Assembly: GCF_900109515.1 (NCBI RefSeq)
Contig: NZ_FOBD01000008.1
Location: forward strand, 1-64,000
DNA from: Paenibacillus sp. OK003
GTDB taxonomy: Bacteria > Bacillota > Bacilli > Paenibacillales > Paenibacillaceae
DNA: 64,000 nt
Reading direction: 5' to 3'
A program made the position numbers and the translations under genes. Numbering within the stretch: position 1 is the stretch's first letter; each line of letters begins with the position of its first letter. The notes beneath the pieces are model-generated. The model searched no databases. It was not told the origin of the DNA and saw only the letters and a program-made list of their open reading frames with translations. This document shows, one piece after another, positions 27,736-35,424 of this stretch.

Positions 27736-27793
27736 TGTACCGGTACAGTAAATGTTTTTGTCTATTGTACCACTATTGGTCTGGCAGTATATT
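27736..27793 (+). promoter_or_regulatory. promoter of the EamA gene with MocR-like operator repeats
   Basis: -35 TTGTAC (27765-27770), 17-nt spacer, -10 TATATT (27788-27793). TGTACC occurs twice, at 27736-27741 within the palindrome TGTACCGGTACA and at 27766-27771 over the -35 box. The copies are exactly 30 bp apart, about three helical turns on one DNA face. MocR regulators commonly bind spaced direct repeats in the divergent promoter. Confidence 0.65.
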
Positions 27794-27829
27794 GAATAAG
27801 GTCAGATCGCACACATTGGAGGAAACCTT

Positions 27830-28765
27830 ATGAACAATACTCAAACTAGAACATACGCATATGTAGCAGCTGTGTTATATGCATCCATTATTGGTTTATC
27901 CTTTTTATTTGTCAAAATGACGGTGAGTGTTGCACATCCAATTGATGTATTGGCACACCGTTTTGCCTTGTCGTTACTTGTAGTCAGCATCCCTGTCATT
28001 TTTGGATGGATCAAGATCAAGCTAACCCTTCGTGATCTGTGGCGGATCATTCCGTTAGGACTGCTCTCTCCTGTTTTGTTCTTTGCCTTTCAGGCATTCG
28101 GACTAGTCACGTCCAACTCATCGGAAGCAGGGATTATTCAGGCGATGGCCCCTGTATTCACACTTGTATTAGCCTCTATCTTTTTAAAGGAACGCACATC
28201 CATGTTGCAAAAACTGTTCCTGCTGTTGTCCGTGGCGGGTGTAATCTTTATTTTTATGATGAAAGGGAGCGGGATGTCGGCAGGAAACTTTAAAGGTATT
28301 GCTTTACTGCTGCTCTCCACGGTGTGTTTTGCAGGTTATGGTGTGTTGGCAAGACCCTTGGCGCAGAAATATAAACCGATGGAATTGACCTGGGTGACCC
28401 TGATGGTTGGATTTATCGTCTTCAATGCAGCTTCCCTGATTCGTCATGCGTCCAGCGGAACCATGATGGATTATGTGAAGCCACTTGGAGATGCATCTTA
28501 CCTGGGGGCACTGGCCTATCTGGCCGTCCTCTCCACCATGATCTCCACGCTGCTGGCGAGTTATGCCCTGACTCATCTGGAAGCTTCCAAAATGAGTGTA
28601 TTCAGTAATTTGTCCACACTCATTTCGATTGCTGGCGGAGCGTGGATATTGCATGAACCCATTCATGGATACCACTTTGTTGGAGCCCTGCTGATCATCG
28701 CTGGTGTACTTGGCACCAATATGAGCGGAAGAAAACGTGGGCTGGTCAAACCAGATCAGGCGTGA
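27830..28765 (+). CDS. EamA/DMT family exporter
   Basis: A 311-residue protein with ten membrane segments in two EamA halves, a metabolite/drug exporter type. The first half has LYASIIGLSFLFVKM and PVFTLVLASIFLKERTS (about residue 112); the second has FAGYGVLARPLAQKYKP and SVFSNLSTLISIAGGAWILHEP (about 260). The ATG follows GGAGGAAA. The divergent MocR gene is the likely regulator. Substrate unknown, probably an amino-acid-like compound. Confidence 0.88.
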   Translation: MNNTQTRTYAYVAAVLYASIIGLSFLFVKMTVSVAHPIDVLAHRFALSLLVVSIPVIFGWIKIKLTLRDLWRIIPLGLLSPVLFFAFQAFGLVTSNSSEAGIIQAMAPVFTLVLASIFLKERTSMLQKLFLLLSVAGVIFIFMMKGSGMSAGNFKGIALLLLSTVCFAGYGVLARPLAQKYKPMELTWVTLMVGFIVFNAASLIRHASSGTMMDYVKPLGDASYLGALAYLAVLSTMISTLLASYALTHLEASKMSVFSNLSTLISIAGGAWILHEPIHGYHFVGALLIIAGVLGTNMSGRKRGLVKPDQA

Positions 28766-28771
28766 TACAAT
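28743..28771 (+). promoter_or_regulatory. candidate promoter of the trpS T-box transcript
   Basis: TGGTCA (28743-28748), 17-nt spacer, TACAAT (28766-28771), overlapping the end of the EamA gene. The -35 box is weak (4 of 6). It would start RNA about 25 nt before the T-box stem I. Confidence 0.4.
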
Positions 28772-28794
28772 GTGAAAAATTGTAAACGGACGTT

Positions 28795-29141
28795 ATCAAC
28801 CATGATGAAGAGAAGTACACAGGATTAGATACCTCAGAGAGCCGGCGGATGGTGTGAGCAGGTGTATCGGTCATGTGGAAATGGGCTTCGGAGTTCCGAG
28901 TTGAACCCGTTCTGCCACCTGACTCAGGAGCGCGGATCGTCAGTAGGCAAGGCGGCATGTTCAGCCGTTATCCATGAACAGGATATCGATAAGGCATATG
29001 TGGGCTTCCCGCATATATTTTATCCGTATTCCTCAAGTGGGCCGCAACCAGCGGCCAATTAAGGTGGCACCGCGAAGCATAAGCTTCGTCCTTCTATTCT
29101 GTTCCCGTCTGGGAAACAGGATGAAGGACGAGGCTTTTTTT
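28795..29141 (+). promoter_or_regulatory. tryptophan T-box leader of trpS
   Basis: A complete T-box. It begins with GATGAAGAGAAGTA at the stem I base, has the GGATGGTGTGAG distal loop region, and a specifier loop reading GAAA-TGG-GCTTCGGAG with the Trp codon UGG at 28882-28884. The T-box sequence AAGGTGGCACCGCG is at 29061-29074. Its UGGC bulge would pair with a GCCA tRNA 3' end, i.e. discriminator base G73, as in tRNA-Trp. A terminator follows. Uncharged tRNA-Trp would stabilise the antiterminator and allow expression of trpS. Confidence 0.95.
29086..29141 (+). terminator. T-box terminator
   Basis: TCGTCCTTC (from 29087) pairs with GAAGGACGA (to 29132) with inner CTGTTCCC/GGGAAACAG pairing, followed by seven T's to 29141. 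The 5' arm region would alternatively pair with the T-box sequence in the antiterminator. Confidence 0.9.
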
Positions 29142-29191
29142 GATTTAATTTCTTTATTAGTACAACTCAACATTTACACAAGAACGGAGAG

Positions 29192-29341
29192 GACAGAAAT
29201 AACCTGAAGAAGCGGAGTGTTCGCCTAAAAGCTTTCTGTAAGAAAGCTACATCGGGAGCATACGCTTATCCCCAGATTTTCACCTTTGTAAAAGTGTATC
29301 AAAAAATCAGGGGATAACAGCGATCGGAAGGTTGTTCTGTC
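29192..29341 (+). repeat. dispersed structured repeat, copy A (terminal inverted repeats)
   Basis: The 150-bp unit begins GACAGAAATAACC and ends GGTTGTTCTGTC, an imperfect terminal inverted repeat. Inside are a small hairpin (AGCTTTCT-GTA-AGAAAGCT) and a large one (TTATCCCCAGATTTT ... AAAAATCAGGGGATAA). A second copy lies at 46189-46299 on the minus strand; the two share a 22-nt 5' block (3 differences) and a 33-nt 3' block (about 2 differences). It lies between the T-box terminator and trpS, in the transcribed leader. Confidence 0.8.
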
Positions 29342-29411
29342 ATCCAAGTGACAAGTGTAAATAATCTTTAGTTCGACTGAGAAAGATGCAGGCTGAAAGG
29401 AGGTGATGGTC

Positions 29412-29585
29412 GTGGAAGACGGCTGGTGGCGTCAGCAATTAAGGATCGACAAATCACAACATCAAAGGAGAATGAACCATGAACAAGAACAAAGATATTA
29501 TTTTAACCGGAGACCGGACAACCGGACAGCTTCATCTCGGCCATTACGTGGGCAGCCTGCGCAGTCGGGTGCAATTGCAGGATGA
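29412..29585 (+). CDS. possible leader ORF with tandem Trp codons ahead of trpS
   Basis: A near-perfect ribosome binding site AAAGGAGGTGAT (29396-29407) has no other gene to serve. The GTG at 29412, 8 nt after GGAGG, opens a frame reading VEDGWWRQQLRIDKSQ, with two consecutive UGG codons at codons 5-6. The frame runs 57 codons and overlaps the start of trpS by 107 nt in a different frame. Composition after the first 20 codons is simply trpS read out of frame. It could be a Trp-sensing leader peptide; translation is unproven, and chance is possible. Confidence 0.4.
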   Translation: MEDGWWRQQLRIDKSQHQRRMNHEQEQRYYFNRRPDNRTASSRPLRGQPAQSGAIAG

Positions 29586-30471
29586 GTACAAAACGTATAT
29601 TTTACTGGCTGATGTACAGGCGCTTACGACCCACTATGATCAACCTGGGCTGATTGCAGACAGCGTGCATCAAGTGACACTTGATTATCTTGCCGTAGGT
29701 ATAGACCCCAATAAAGCGACTCTGTTCATCCAGTCGATGATTCCGGAAATTGCCGAGCTGACGGTCATTTTCTCCATGTTTATCACGGTGAACAGCCTTC
29801 GGCATAATCCCACGATTAAAAACGAAGCGCGTGACCGTGGCTATACGGATCTCTATTACGGATTTCTCGGTTATCCTGTCAGTCAGGCTGCGGATATTGC
29901 GTTCTGCAAAGCAACCCTTGTTCCGGCGGGAGAAGACCAGATCCCACATATCGAAACAGCGCGGAAGCTGGTCCGCAGGTTCAATGAATTATATGCCCCA
30001 GTTCTGCCTGAACCACGTATTCTGATCGGAGAACGGCTGGGTGGACTGGATGGCGTGGGCAAAATGAGCAAAAGTATGGGCAACGCCATCTCGTTGAATG
30101 CCCATCCTGATGATGTGTATGCCAAGCTGTCCAAGGCAAAAACCGATCCTGCCCGCATTCATCGTTCTGACCCGGGGCATCCGGATATTTGTCCGGTATT
30201 TGCCTATCACCAGCTGTTTCGAAAAGATGAGGCCGCTGAGATTCATGCGAGCTGCAGTGACGGCACCATTGGATGCAAGGATTGCAAGAAGATGGCAGGC
30301 ACTGCAATTAACGAACTGCTCTCTCCTTTCCGTGAACGGCGAAATTATTATGAACAACGTGGACATGAAGTAAAAGAAATCCTCGTGGAAGGCACACGTC
30401 AGGCCCGTCGGGCTGCACGGGAGACGATGCTTGAGGTTCGTGAAGCGATGGGGATACGTTATTTCGACTGA
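29479..30471 (+). CDS. trpS: tryptophan-tRNA ligase with a four-cysteine Fe-S-type motif
   Basis: A 330-residue class I synthetase charging tRNA-Trp. The HIGH-type motif is TGQLHLGHYVGS (about residues 15-26) and the KMSKS motif is GKMSKSMGN (K195-S199). VPAGEDQIPHIE and the tryptophan-pocket region are present. Cysteines at 238, 259, 266 and 269 give C-x20-C-x6-C-x2-C. In Thermotoga maritima TrpRS a near-identical pattern (C-x22-C-x6-C-x2-C) binds a [4Fe-4S] cluster near the anticodon-binding part. The common Bacillus TrpRS lacks it, so this is the other TrpRS type; whether the strain has a second TrpRS cannot be seen here. ATG preceded by AAAGGAG. Controlled by the Trp T-box. Confidence 0.93.
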   Translation: MNKNKDIILTGDRTTGQLHLGHYVGSLRSRVQLQDEYKTYILLADVQALTTHYDQPGLIADSVHQVTLDYLAVGIDPNKATLFIQSMIPEIAELTVIFSMFITVNSLRHNPTIKNEARDRGYTDLYYGFLGYPVSQAADIAFCKATLVPAGEDQIPHIETARKLVRRFNELYAPVLPEPRILIGERLGGLDGVGKMSKSMGNAISLNAHPDDVYAKLSKAKTDPARIHRSDPGHPDICPVFAYHQLFRKDEAAEIHASCSDGTIGCKDCKKMAGTAINELLSPFRERRNYYEQRGHEVKEILVEGTRQARRAARETMLEVREAMGIRYFD

Positions 30472-30540
30472 CGGTATGAGAAGGCTTGTTCACGTTAACA
30501 CTGCTGAGAACAGTACATTGGGAAAAGAGGTCCCCTCAGC

Positions 30541-31647
30541 ATGAAACCAACACAGCCTTCTTTTTTACAAGCCATGATGTTAATGATGTTATCTGTCGGC
30601 CTGATCAGCCATGTCCTGATTATCCCTGCCCTATTGTCCTCGGCCAAAAGAGATGCATGGATATCCGTTCTGGTGTCAGCAGGGCCTTATCTTATATTCA
30701 CTCTAATGCTTGCCTATGTCTCTCGTTTTCTCCAGCACCAAACCCTGCATGAATGGCTGACTTCCCATCTTGGCAAGCCTCTGGGCATGCTGTTTCGGGT
30801 GGGAAACAGCCTCTTTTTTCTGTCCGTGATCTACTTCACTCTGCATGATACCACCACTTGGGCCAAAACCAATTACCTGACGGAGACACCCGTATTGGTT
30901 ACAAGCATTGCCCTGATGACTCTTTGCGCCTACGCAGCCTATAAAGGTATACGTTCTCTGGCATTTACAGCAGGATTGATCCTGCCCCTGGTTGTGCTGC
31001 TTGGCTTTTATGTCGCTATCGTTAATACACAATACAAAGATTACAGTCGTCTGCTGCCTGTGCTAGAACATGGCTGGCATCCCGTACTTCATGGCACGGT
31101 CTACAGCCTTTCAGGCATGTTTGAGCTGCTGTTCATCTGGTACTTGCAGCCCCACCTCTCCAAGCGGATACGTGTATGGCAGTACCTGATGCTCGCGTTC
31201 ATTATTCTTGGACTGACCCTTGGCCCGCTCATTGGGGCGATCGTGGAATTCGACCCTTTTGAAGCTGCCAAAATGCGCTATCCCGCCTTTGAAGAATGGA
31301 GAATTGCCTCCTTGGGCAAATATATTGCCCAGACTGATTTCTTTTCCATCTACCAATGGCTCGCCGGTTCTTTTACCCGGATTAGTCTGGCCATGTATAT
31401 TGTAGTAGAAATTTGGAATATTAAGAGCGCCTCCAGAAGGATCATATGTTGTGCCACTCTTGGCGTCCTATTTATTCTTTCCATGCTGTATCCTCTGGAT
31501 GATATGACATTCGAAAAGCTGCTTGTCCAATACATATTCCCGTTCAATCTCATGTATCTGAGCGGACTAGCGGTGGTTGCAACAGCCGTTGCATACATCA
31601 GTTCACGCTACCAGAGGAGGAAACATCATGGAGAACCAAACGATTGA
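30541..31647 (+). CDS. spore germinant receptor B subunit (GerB family), operon 2
   Basis: A 368-residue protein with about ten membrane segments, spore-permease branch of the APC superfamily. It has FLQAMMLMMLSVGLISHVLI at the start, KRDAWISVLVSAGP (about residue 38) and the C-terminal LLVQYIFPFNLMYLSGLAVVA. It is more diverged from the two GerB proteins of operon 1 than they are from each other. The ATG at 30541 follows AAAAGAGGT. Gene order here is B-A-C. It overlaps the A gene by 20 nt. It follows trpS by only 69 nt with no clear terminator between. Confidence 0.88.
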   Translation: MKPTQPSFLQAMMLMMLSVGLISHVLIIPALLSSAKRDAWISVLVSAGPYLIFTLMLAYVSRFLQHQTLHEWLTSHLGKPLGMLFRVGNSLFFLSVIYFTLHDTTTWAKTNYLTETPVLVTSIALMTLCAYAAYKGIRSLAFTAGLILPLVVLLGFYVAIVNTQYKDYSRLLPVLEHGWHPVLHGTVYSLSGMFELLFIWYLQPHLSKRIRVWQYLMLAFIILGLTLGPLIGAIVEFDPFEAAKMRYPAFEEWRIASLGKYIAQTDFFSIYQWLAGSFTRISLAMYIVVEIWNIKSASRRIICCATLGVLFILSMLYPLDDMTFEKLLVQYIFPFNLMYLSGLAVVATAVAYISSRYQRRKHHGEPND

Positions 31648-33097
31648 CACCACGTCCCATGAAACACTGCTTGCCTCTTTCGAAGAGCAGTTCAATCCCT
31701 GTGCAGATGTTGTTATTCAGACCTTTCCTGCCAAAGATGAAACCGATATGTCGGTGATTATGATATACTGCGACGGTTTGGTCGATGGCAAACAAATCAA
31801 TCAGTTTATTATCCCACGGCTGGAACAGCATTCTCTACATGTAGAAGAAGCACATCCCAAAGAATTGGGGTTAACCTTGAATCCGGTAGATGATCTCACA
31901 GATACAGAGAATCTAAATCTGTTGATTTTCAGCGGACAATTACTGCTCATTTTCGGAAATGGTGATCAATCCTGCAGTCTAGATATCGCGAGTATACCAG
32001 GAAGAACCCCTGAGGAGTCGGCGATCGAGTCATCGATTAAAGGGCCTCGGGATGGGTTCACTGAAGAGCTGTCCGTGAATATCGGCCTCATTCGCAAACG
32101 AATGAAAACCTCTTCCATGTGTTATGAAAAATATGTTAAAGGTGGTCGTACCCAGACCTCTATTGCTCTGTTATATGTCAAAGACATCATTAACCCGGAT
32201 ATTCTAAAAGAAGCACGCCAGAATCTCGACCAAATTGAAATCGATGGCCTTCTTGGTACCTCTATTATGGAACGTGCCATTATGGGGGGAATTCGCAGCA
32301 TCTTTCCGCTCACGGATAATACGGAGCGACCGGATTATGTCGTGGACTCCCTTTTAAATGGGCGATTTGCGGTTCTCATTGAAGGTTCACCGGTAGCCAT
32401 TATCGCTCCAACCACTCTGTTTAACCAGCTAAAATCGCCGGAAGACGAGAGTACCCCTTTTTTCATCGTTACTTTTGAGCGAATTTTACGCATTTCGGGA
32501 TTACTGATTGCCTGCTTCTTTCCTGCATTTTATATCGGGCTGACCAGCTTTAATGTGGAGCAAATCCCATTACCTCTGCTCGCAACCATTTCAGGTACCC
32601 GAATGGGTCTACCTATGCCAGTAACGCTGGAAGCATTTTTAATGATATTTATGTTTGAGCTATTTAATGAAGCCGGCCGCCGACTCCCACGAGCCTTGGG
32701 ACAGACCGTCAGCGTGGTCGGCGGGCTTATTATCGGAGATGCAGCTATTCGAGCAGGAATTACGTCCCCCACGATCATTGTCACGGTGGCGATCTCGGTG
32801 ATCTCCAGCTATATATTGGTAAATACCGTGCTCAGTGGGGCTACTGCCCATGTTCGGATTGGGATGCTAGTCATTTCTTCCATTCTCGGGTTATTCGGTT
32901 TTATCATTGGACTACTTGGTCTGCTGGTGCACCTCGTATCCTTGGAGTGTTATGGTGTCTCATACCTGTCACCCGTCTCTCCGTATATTCCGGGCGACTT
33001 CACCCAAGCCGTATCCATGCCCCCTTCCATGAAACGTACCAAACGCCCGGCCGTACTCCATACCCAGGATTCCACTCGCCGGAGGAAACGCTCGTGA
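31628..33097 (+). CDS. spore germinant receptor A subunit (GerA family), operon 2
   Basis: A 489-residue GerA protein. The ATG at 31628 (MENQTIDTTSHET) follows GAGGAAAC; the longer frame upstream lies inside the B gene. The hydrophilic N-terminal half contains YCDGLVDGKQIN, GPRDGFTEELSVNIGLIRKRM and FPLTDNTERPDYV; the membrane half contains PMPVTLEAFLMIFMFELFNE and GVSYLSPVSPYIPGDFTQ. Its stop is overlapped by the GTG start of the C gene. Confidence 0.92.
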   Translation: MENQTIDTTSHETLLASFEEQFNPCADVVIQTFPAKDETDMSVIMIYCDGLVDGKQINQFIIPRLEQHSLHVEEAHPKELGLTLNPVDDLTDTENLNLLIFSGQLLLIFGNGDQSCSLDIASIPGRTPEESAIESSIKGPRDGFTEELSVNIGLIRKRMKTSSMCYEKYVKGGRTQTSIALLYVKDIINPDILKEARQNLDQIEIDGLLGTSIMERAIMGGIRSIFPLTDNTERPDYVVDSLLNGRFAVLIEGSPVAIIAPTTLFNQLKSPEDESTPFFIVTFERILRISGLLIACFFPAFYIGLTSFNVEQIPLPLLATISGTRMGLPMPVTLEAFLMIFMFELFNEAGRRLPRALGQTVSVVGGLIIGDAAIRAGITSPTIIVTVAISVISSYILVNTVLSGATAHVRIGMLVISSILGLFGFIIGLLGLLVHLVSLECYGVSYLSPVSPYIPGDFTQAVSMPPSMKRTKRPAVLHTQDSTRRRKRS

Positions 33098-34251
33098 CAA
33101 GATGGATGGCTAAGGTTAGCTTGTTCATAAGCTGCTTTATCCTGTTGACCGGGTGCTGGGATTCCAAAGAGGTTCAGAGCATTAACTTTATCACGGCTGT
33201 TGGGATAGACTATGTGGACAACCACTATATTGCTTACGCTCAACTCATTGATTTCTCCAGTATTGCCAAGCAGGAAGGGCCCACTTCACGGCAAGCAAGT
33301 GATATCTGGATCGGACGGGGTGAGGGTTCTACACTGAGTATGGCTATTGATAACCTATATCAAACTTCTCAGCAACAAACGCTGTGGACCCATGTAAAAG
33401 CGATTGTTTTATCCAAAAATGTGTTGAATGGACGGCTGGAGGATGTCTTTAATACACTGTTGCATTCAGGCCAACTGAGATATACCCCCTGGCTCTACGG
33501 TACAGAGCGTAACATTACAGATGTACTCGCTCCCTCTGCCCTGCTGAACCAATCCGCCCAGACCATCGAGCTGTTTGAACCGATGAAGCTGTATAAGCAA
33601 CATTCCGGTTATGAACCCATCCGGCTTCATCAGCTCCTTGACGGATTTCGGGAGCCTGCTTCAGTTGTTCTTTTGCCTTCCATTACCAATCAGAACGAGA
33701 CCTGGTATATCGGGGACAAAGCCCCCCCGCTTATTAGAATGGATGGGTTTTACGTCATTACAAACGGTAAAAATCAAGGCAGGGTAACGGGCAAGGACGC
33801 TGATGGCACACGATTCGTGAATTATGACCGTGTCTTTCAATATCCGTTGTATGTATACAGCAACGGGAGCAAAACGCCGGAGCTGACGCTTAGGCTTAAT
33901 CACCCAAAGACCACGATTAAGGCGAGGAAAGAAGGAAACGGTGTAACCTTCGACCTGGTTACGTCGGTTATAAGCGCCATCGTCGAGGATCATAACTCTC
34001 ACCGGCCTCCCCATGTTATGGAAAAGGAGGCGGAGAAACAGATTGAGTCCGAAATTCGCAATACGTTTGAGAAAACCAAAGCACGCAAGATTGATTCCTA
34101 CGGTTTTGTGGAATATTTGTATCGCCATGATCTCCCCTTATGGAGACAGGCGGTAAATAAACGGGCTAATCCACTTGAGCAGTTTAAACTCGGTAAGGTG
34201 GAGGTTCATGTGAAAATCCTCAATGCCAGTACGTATAAATACGATGAGTAA
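33094..34251 (+). CDS. spore germinant receptor C subunit (GerC lipoprotein), operon 2
   Basis: A 385-residue lipoprotein. The GTG at 33094, 8 nt after GGAGG, overlaps the A-gene stop (GTGA). The signal peptide ends in LLTGC (Cys about residue 20) followed by WDSKEVQSINFITAVGIDY. The family C-terminal motif KARKIDSYGFVEYLYRHDLP is present. It completes receptor operon 2 and is followed by a strong terminator. Confidence 0.92.
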   Translation: MTRWMAKVSLFISCFILLTGCWDSKEVQSINFITAVGIDYVDNHYIAYAQLIDFSSIAKQEGPTSRQASDIWIGRGEGSTLSMAIDNLYQTSQQQTLWTHVKAIVLSKNVLNGRLEDVFNTLLHSGQLRYTPWLYGTERNITDVLAPSALLNQSAQTIELFEPMKLYKQHSGYEPIRLHQLLDGFREPASVVLLPSITNQNETWYIGDKAPPLIRMDGFYVITNGKNQGRVTGKDADGTRFVNYDRVFQYPLYVYSNGSKTPELTLRLNHPKTTIKARKEGNGVTFDLVTSVISAIVEDHNSHRPPHVMEKEAEKQIESEIRNTFEKTKARKIDSYGFVEYLYRHDLPLWRQAVNKRANPLEQFKLGKVEVHVKILNASTYKYDE

Positions 34252-34255
34252 TGCA

Positions 34256-34310
34256 AAAAGACGATCACCTGCCCTGCAGTTCATGCAAGGTTACGGATCG
34301 TCTTTTCATT
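34256..34310 (+). terminator. terminator of germinant receptor operon 2
   Basis: Arms AAAAGACGATC (34256-34266) and GATCGTCTTTT (34296-34306), perfect over 11 bp, with T's following in both directions; probably bidirectional, also serving the convergent minus-strand gene. Confidence 0.85.
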
Positions 34311-34324
34311 TTATGATTAACATG

Positions 34325-34735
34325 TTATCCCAGTGGAAACGCCATAACACTCATAAGTGCCAGTTCCGGCTGTGTTGTATCCAGACGACTGTACTGGACG
34401 ATAACAGGAACGTTGCTGGAGACGGTAATGGCATAGGGTACTCCCGGAGGGATAAGCTGTTCACCCGATCTCAGCGACGCTGTTCGGATATGCTTTGTTC
34501 TCCGCGCAGGCACCTCGGCCACGATATCTTCGAGCGGTTCTCTATCTTCAAAATAAATCGTTATTTGCAGCTGTGCATCCACTGTGCCTGTATTTAGCAC
34601 ACAGATGCTCTCGTGACTCTCCAGTGAGCCCGAGCTGTCCGGTGGAATATAACCATCAGGGATCACCCAGTAGGTGTGACCTGTCGCAGTGGAAGATGTT
34701 TTATGTGCTGAAGTGTTCGTCTGATCCTGTGCCAT
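34325..34735 (-). CDS. sensory rhodopsin transducer (ASRT) family protein
   Basis: A 136-residue cytosolic beta-rich protein. YWVIPDGYIPP, LESHESICVLNTG, ITIYFEDREP, VPARRTKHIR and SNVPVIVQYSRLDT follow the Anabaena sensory rhodopsin transducer family closely. In Anabaena the tetrameric protein docks on a rhodopsin and is implicated in gene control, but most family members occur in bacteria with no rhodopsin, where the role is unknown; carbohydrate binding has been suggested. No rhodopsin gene is in this window. The first 22 residues are a Ser/Thr-rich extension. The ATG follows AAAGGAG by 8 nt; the frame upstream runs into the repeat array. Confidence 0.88.
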   Translation of the reverse strand: MAQDQTNTSAHKTSSTATGHTYWVIPDGYIPPDSSGSLESHESICVLNTGTVDAQLQITIYFEDREPLEDIVAEVPARRTKHIRTASLRSGEQLIPPGVPYAITVSSNVPVIVQYSRLDTTQPELALMSVMAFPLG

Positions 34736-34774
34736 AATAATTTCTCCTTTGCTAAGGCAATAATTAGTTAAACG

Positions 34775-35424
34775 CGCGGGGCAGGCGCTTCGGTGGGCGG
34801 ATCGGGCTGTGGGCCGCTGTTGGCTCGGGATTTCTTTCATTCCCCCTCAGCAGGGGAAATCCCGCTCCAAAGGCGGACGCTTCGCTCCCTCTGCTCCGAT
34901 TCCGCCCTCCTCCGCTGCAACGCTCGCCTTGGCTTTTTAAAGGCTTATTGCCTTCGCTATATTCGCTGGGCAACTTTTGGTGATGCTCGTTACTTCGTTA
35001 ACTCGCTGAATAAAAAGGCGGATCGCGGGGCAGGCGCTTCGGTGGGCGGATCGGGCTGTGGGCCGCTGTTGGCTCGGGATTTCTTTTTCATTCCCCCTCA
35101 GCAGGGGAAATCCCGCTCCAAAGGCGGACGCTTCGCTCCCTCTGCTCCGATTCCGCCCTCCTTCGCTGCAACGCTCGCCATAGCTTTTTAAAGGCTTATT
35201 GCCTTCGCTATGTTCGCTGGGCAACTTTTCGGGAGGCTCGTTACTTTGTTAACTCGCTGAATAAAAACAAAGCTAACTCGCGGGGCAGGCGCTTCGGTGG
35301 GCGGATCGGGCTGTGGGCCGCTGTTGGCTCGGGATTTCTTTTTCATTCCCCCTCAGCAGGGGAAATCCCGCTCCAAAGGCGGACGCTTCGCTCCCTCTGC
35401 TCCGATTCCGCCCTCCTTCGCTGC
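34775..35424. repeat. large GC-rich tandem repeat, 2.6 copies of a 249-255 bp unit
   Basis: Copies start at 34775, 35024 and 35279, each with CGCGGGGCAGGCGCTTCGG. Copy 1 is 249 bp, copy 2 is 255 bp, and copy 3 ends after 146 bp exactly at the 3' end of the esterase gene. Each unit contains nested hairpins: CGGGATTTC/GAAATCCCG enclosing CCCCT/AGGGG, and GGCGGA/TCCGCC pairs. Reading frames across it change between copies because of one- to two-base indels, so it is not coding. GC content is well above the surroundings. Confidence 0.9.

Noticed and set aside
34793..35191. 132-residue ORF spanning two copies of the tandem repeat
   Set aside because: The same DNA is read in different frames in the two copies because of indels, there is no ribosome binding site, and the protein is low-complexity. 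The repeat is non-coding.
34775..35424. CRISPR array
   Set aside because: The units are about 250 bp with no short direct repeat and unique-spacer pattern, and no cas genes are nearby.
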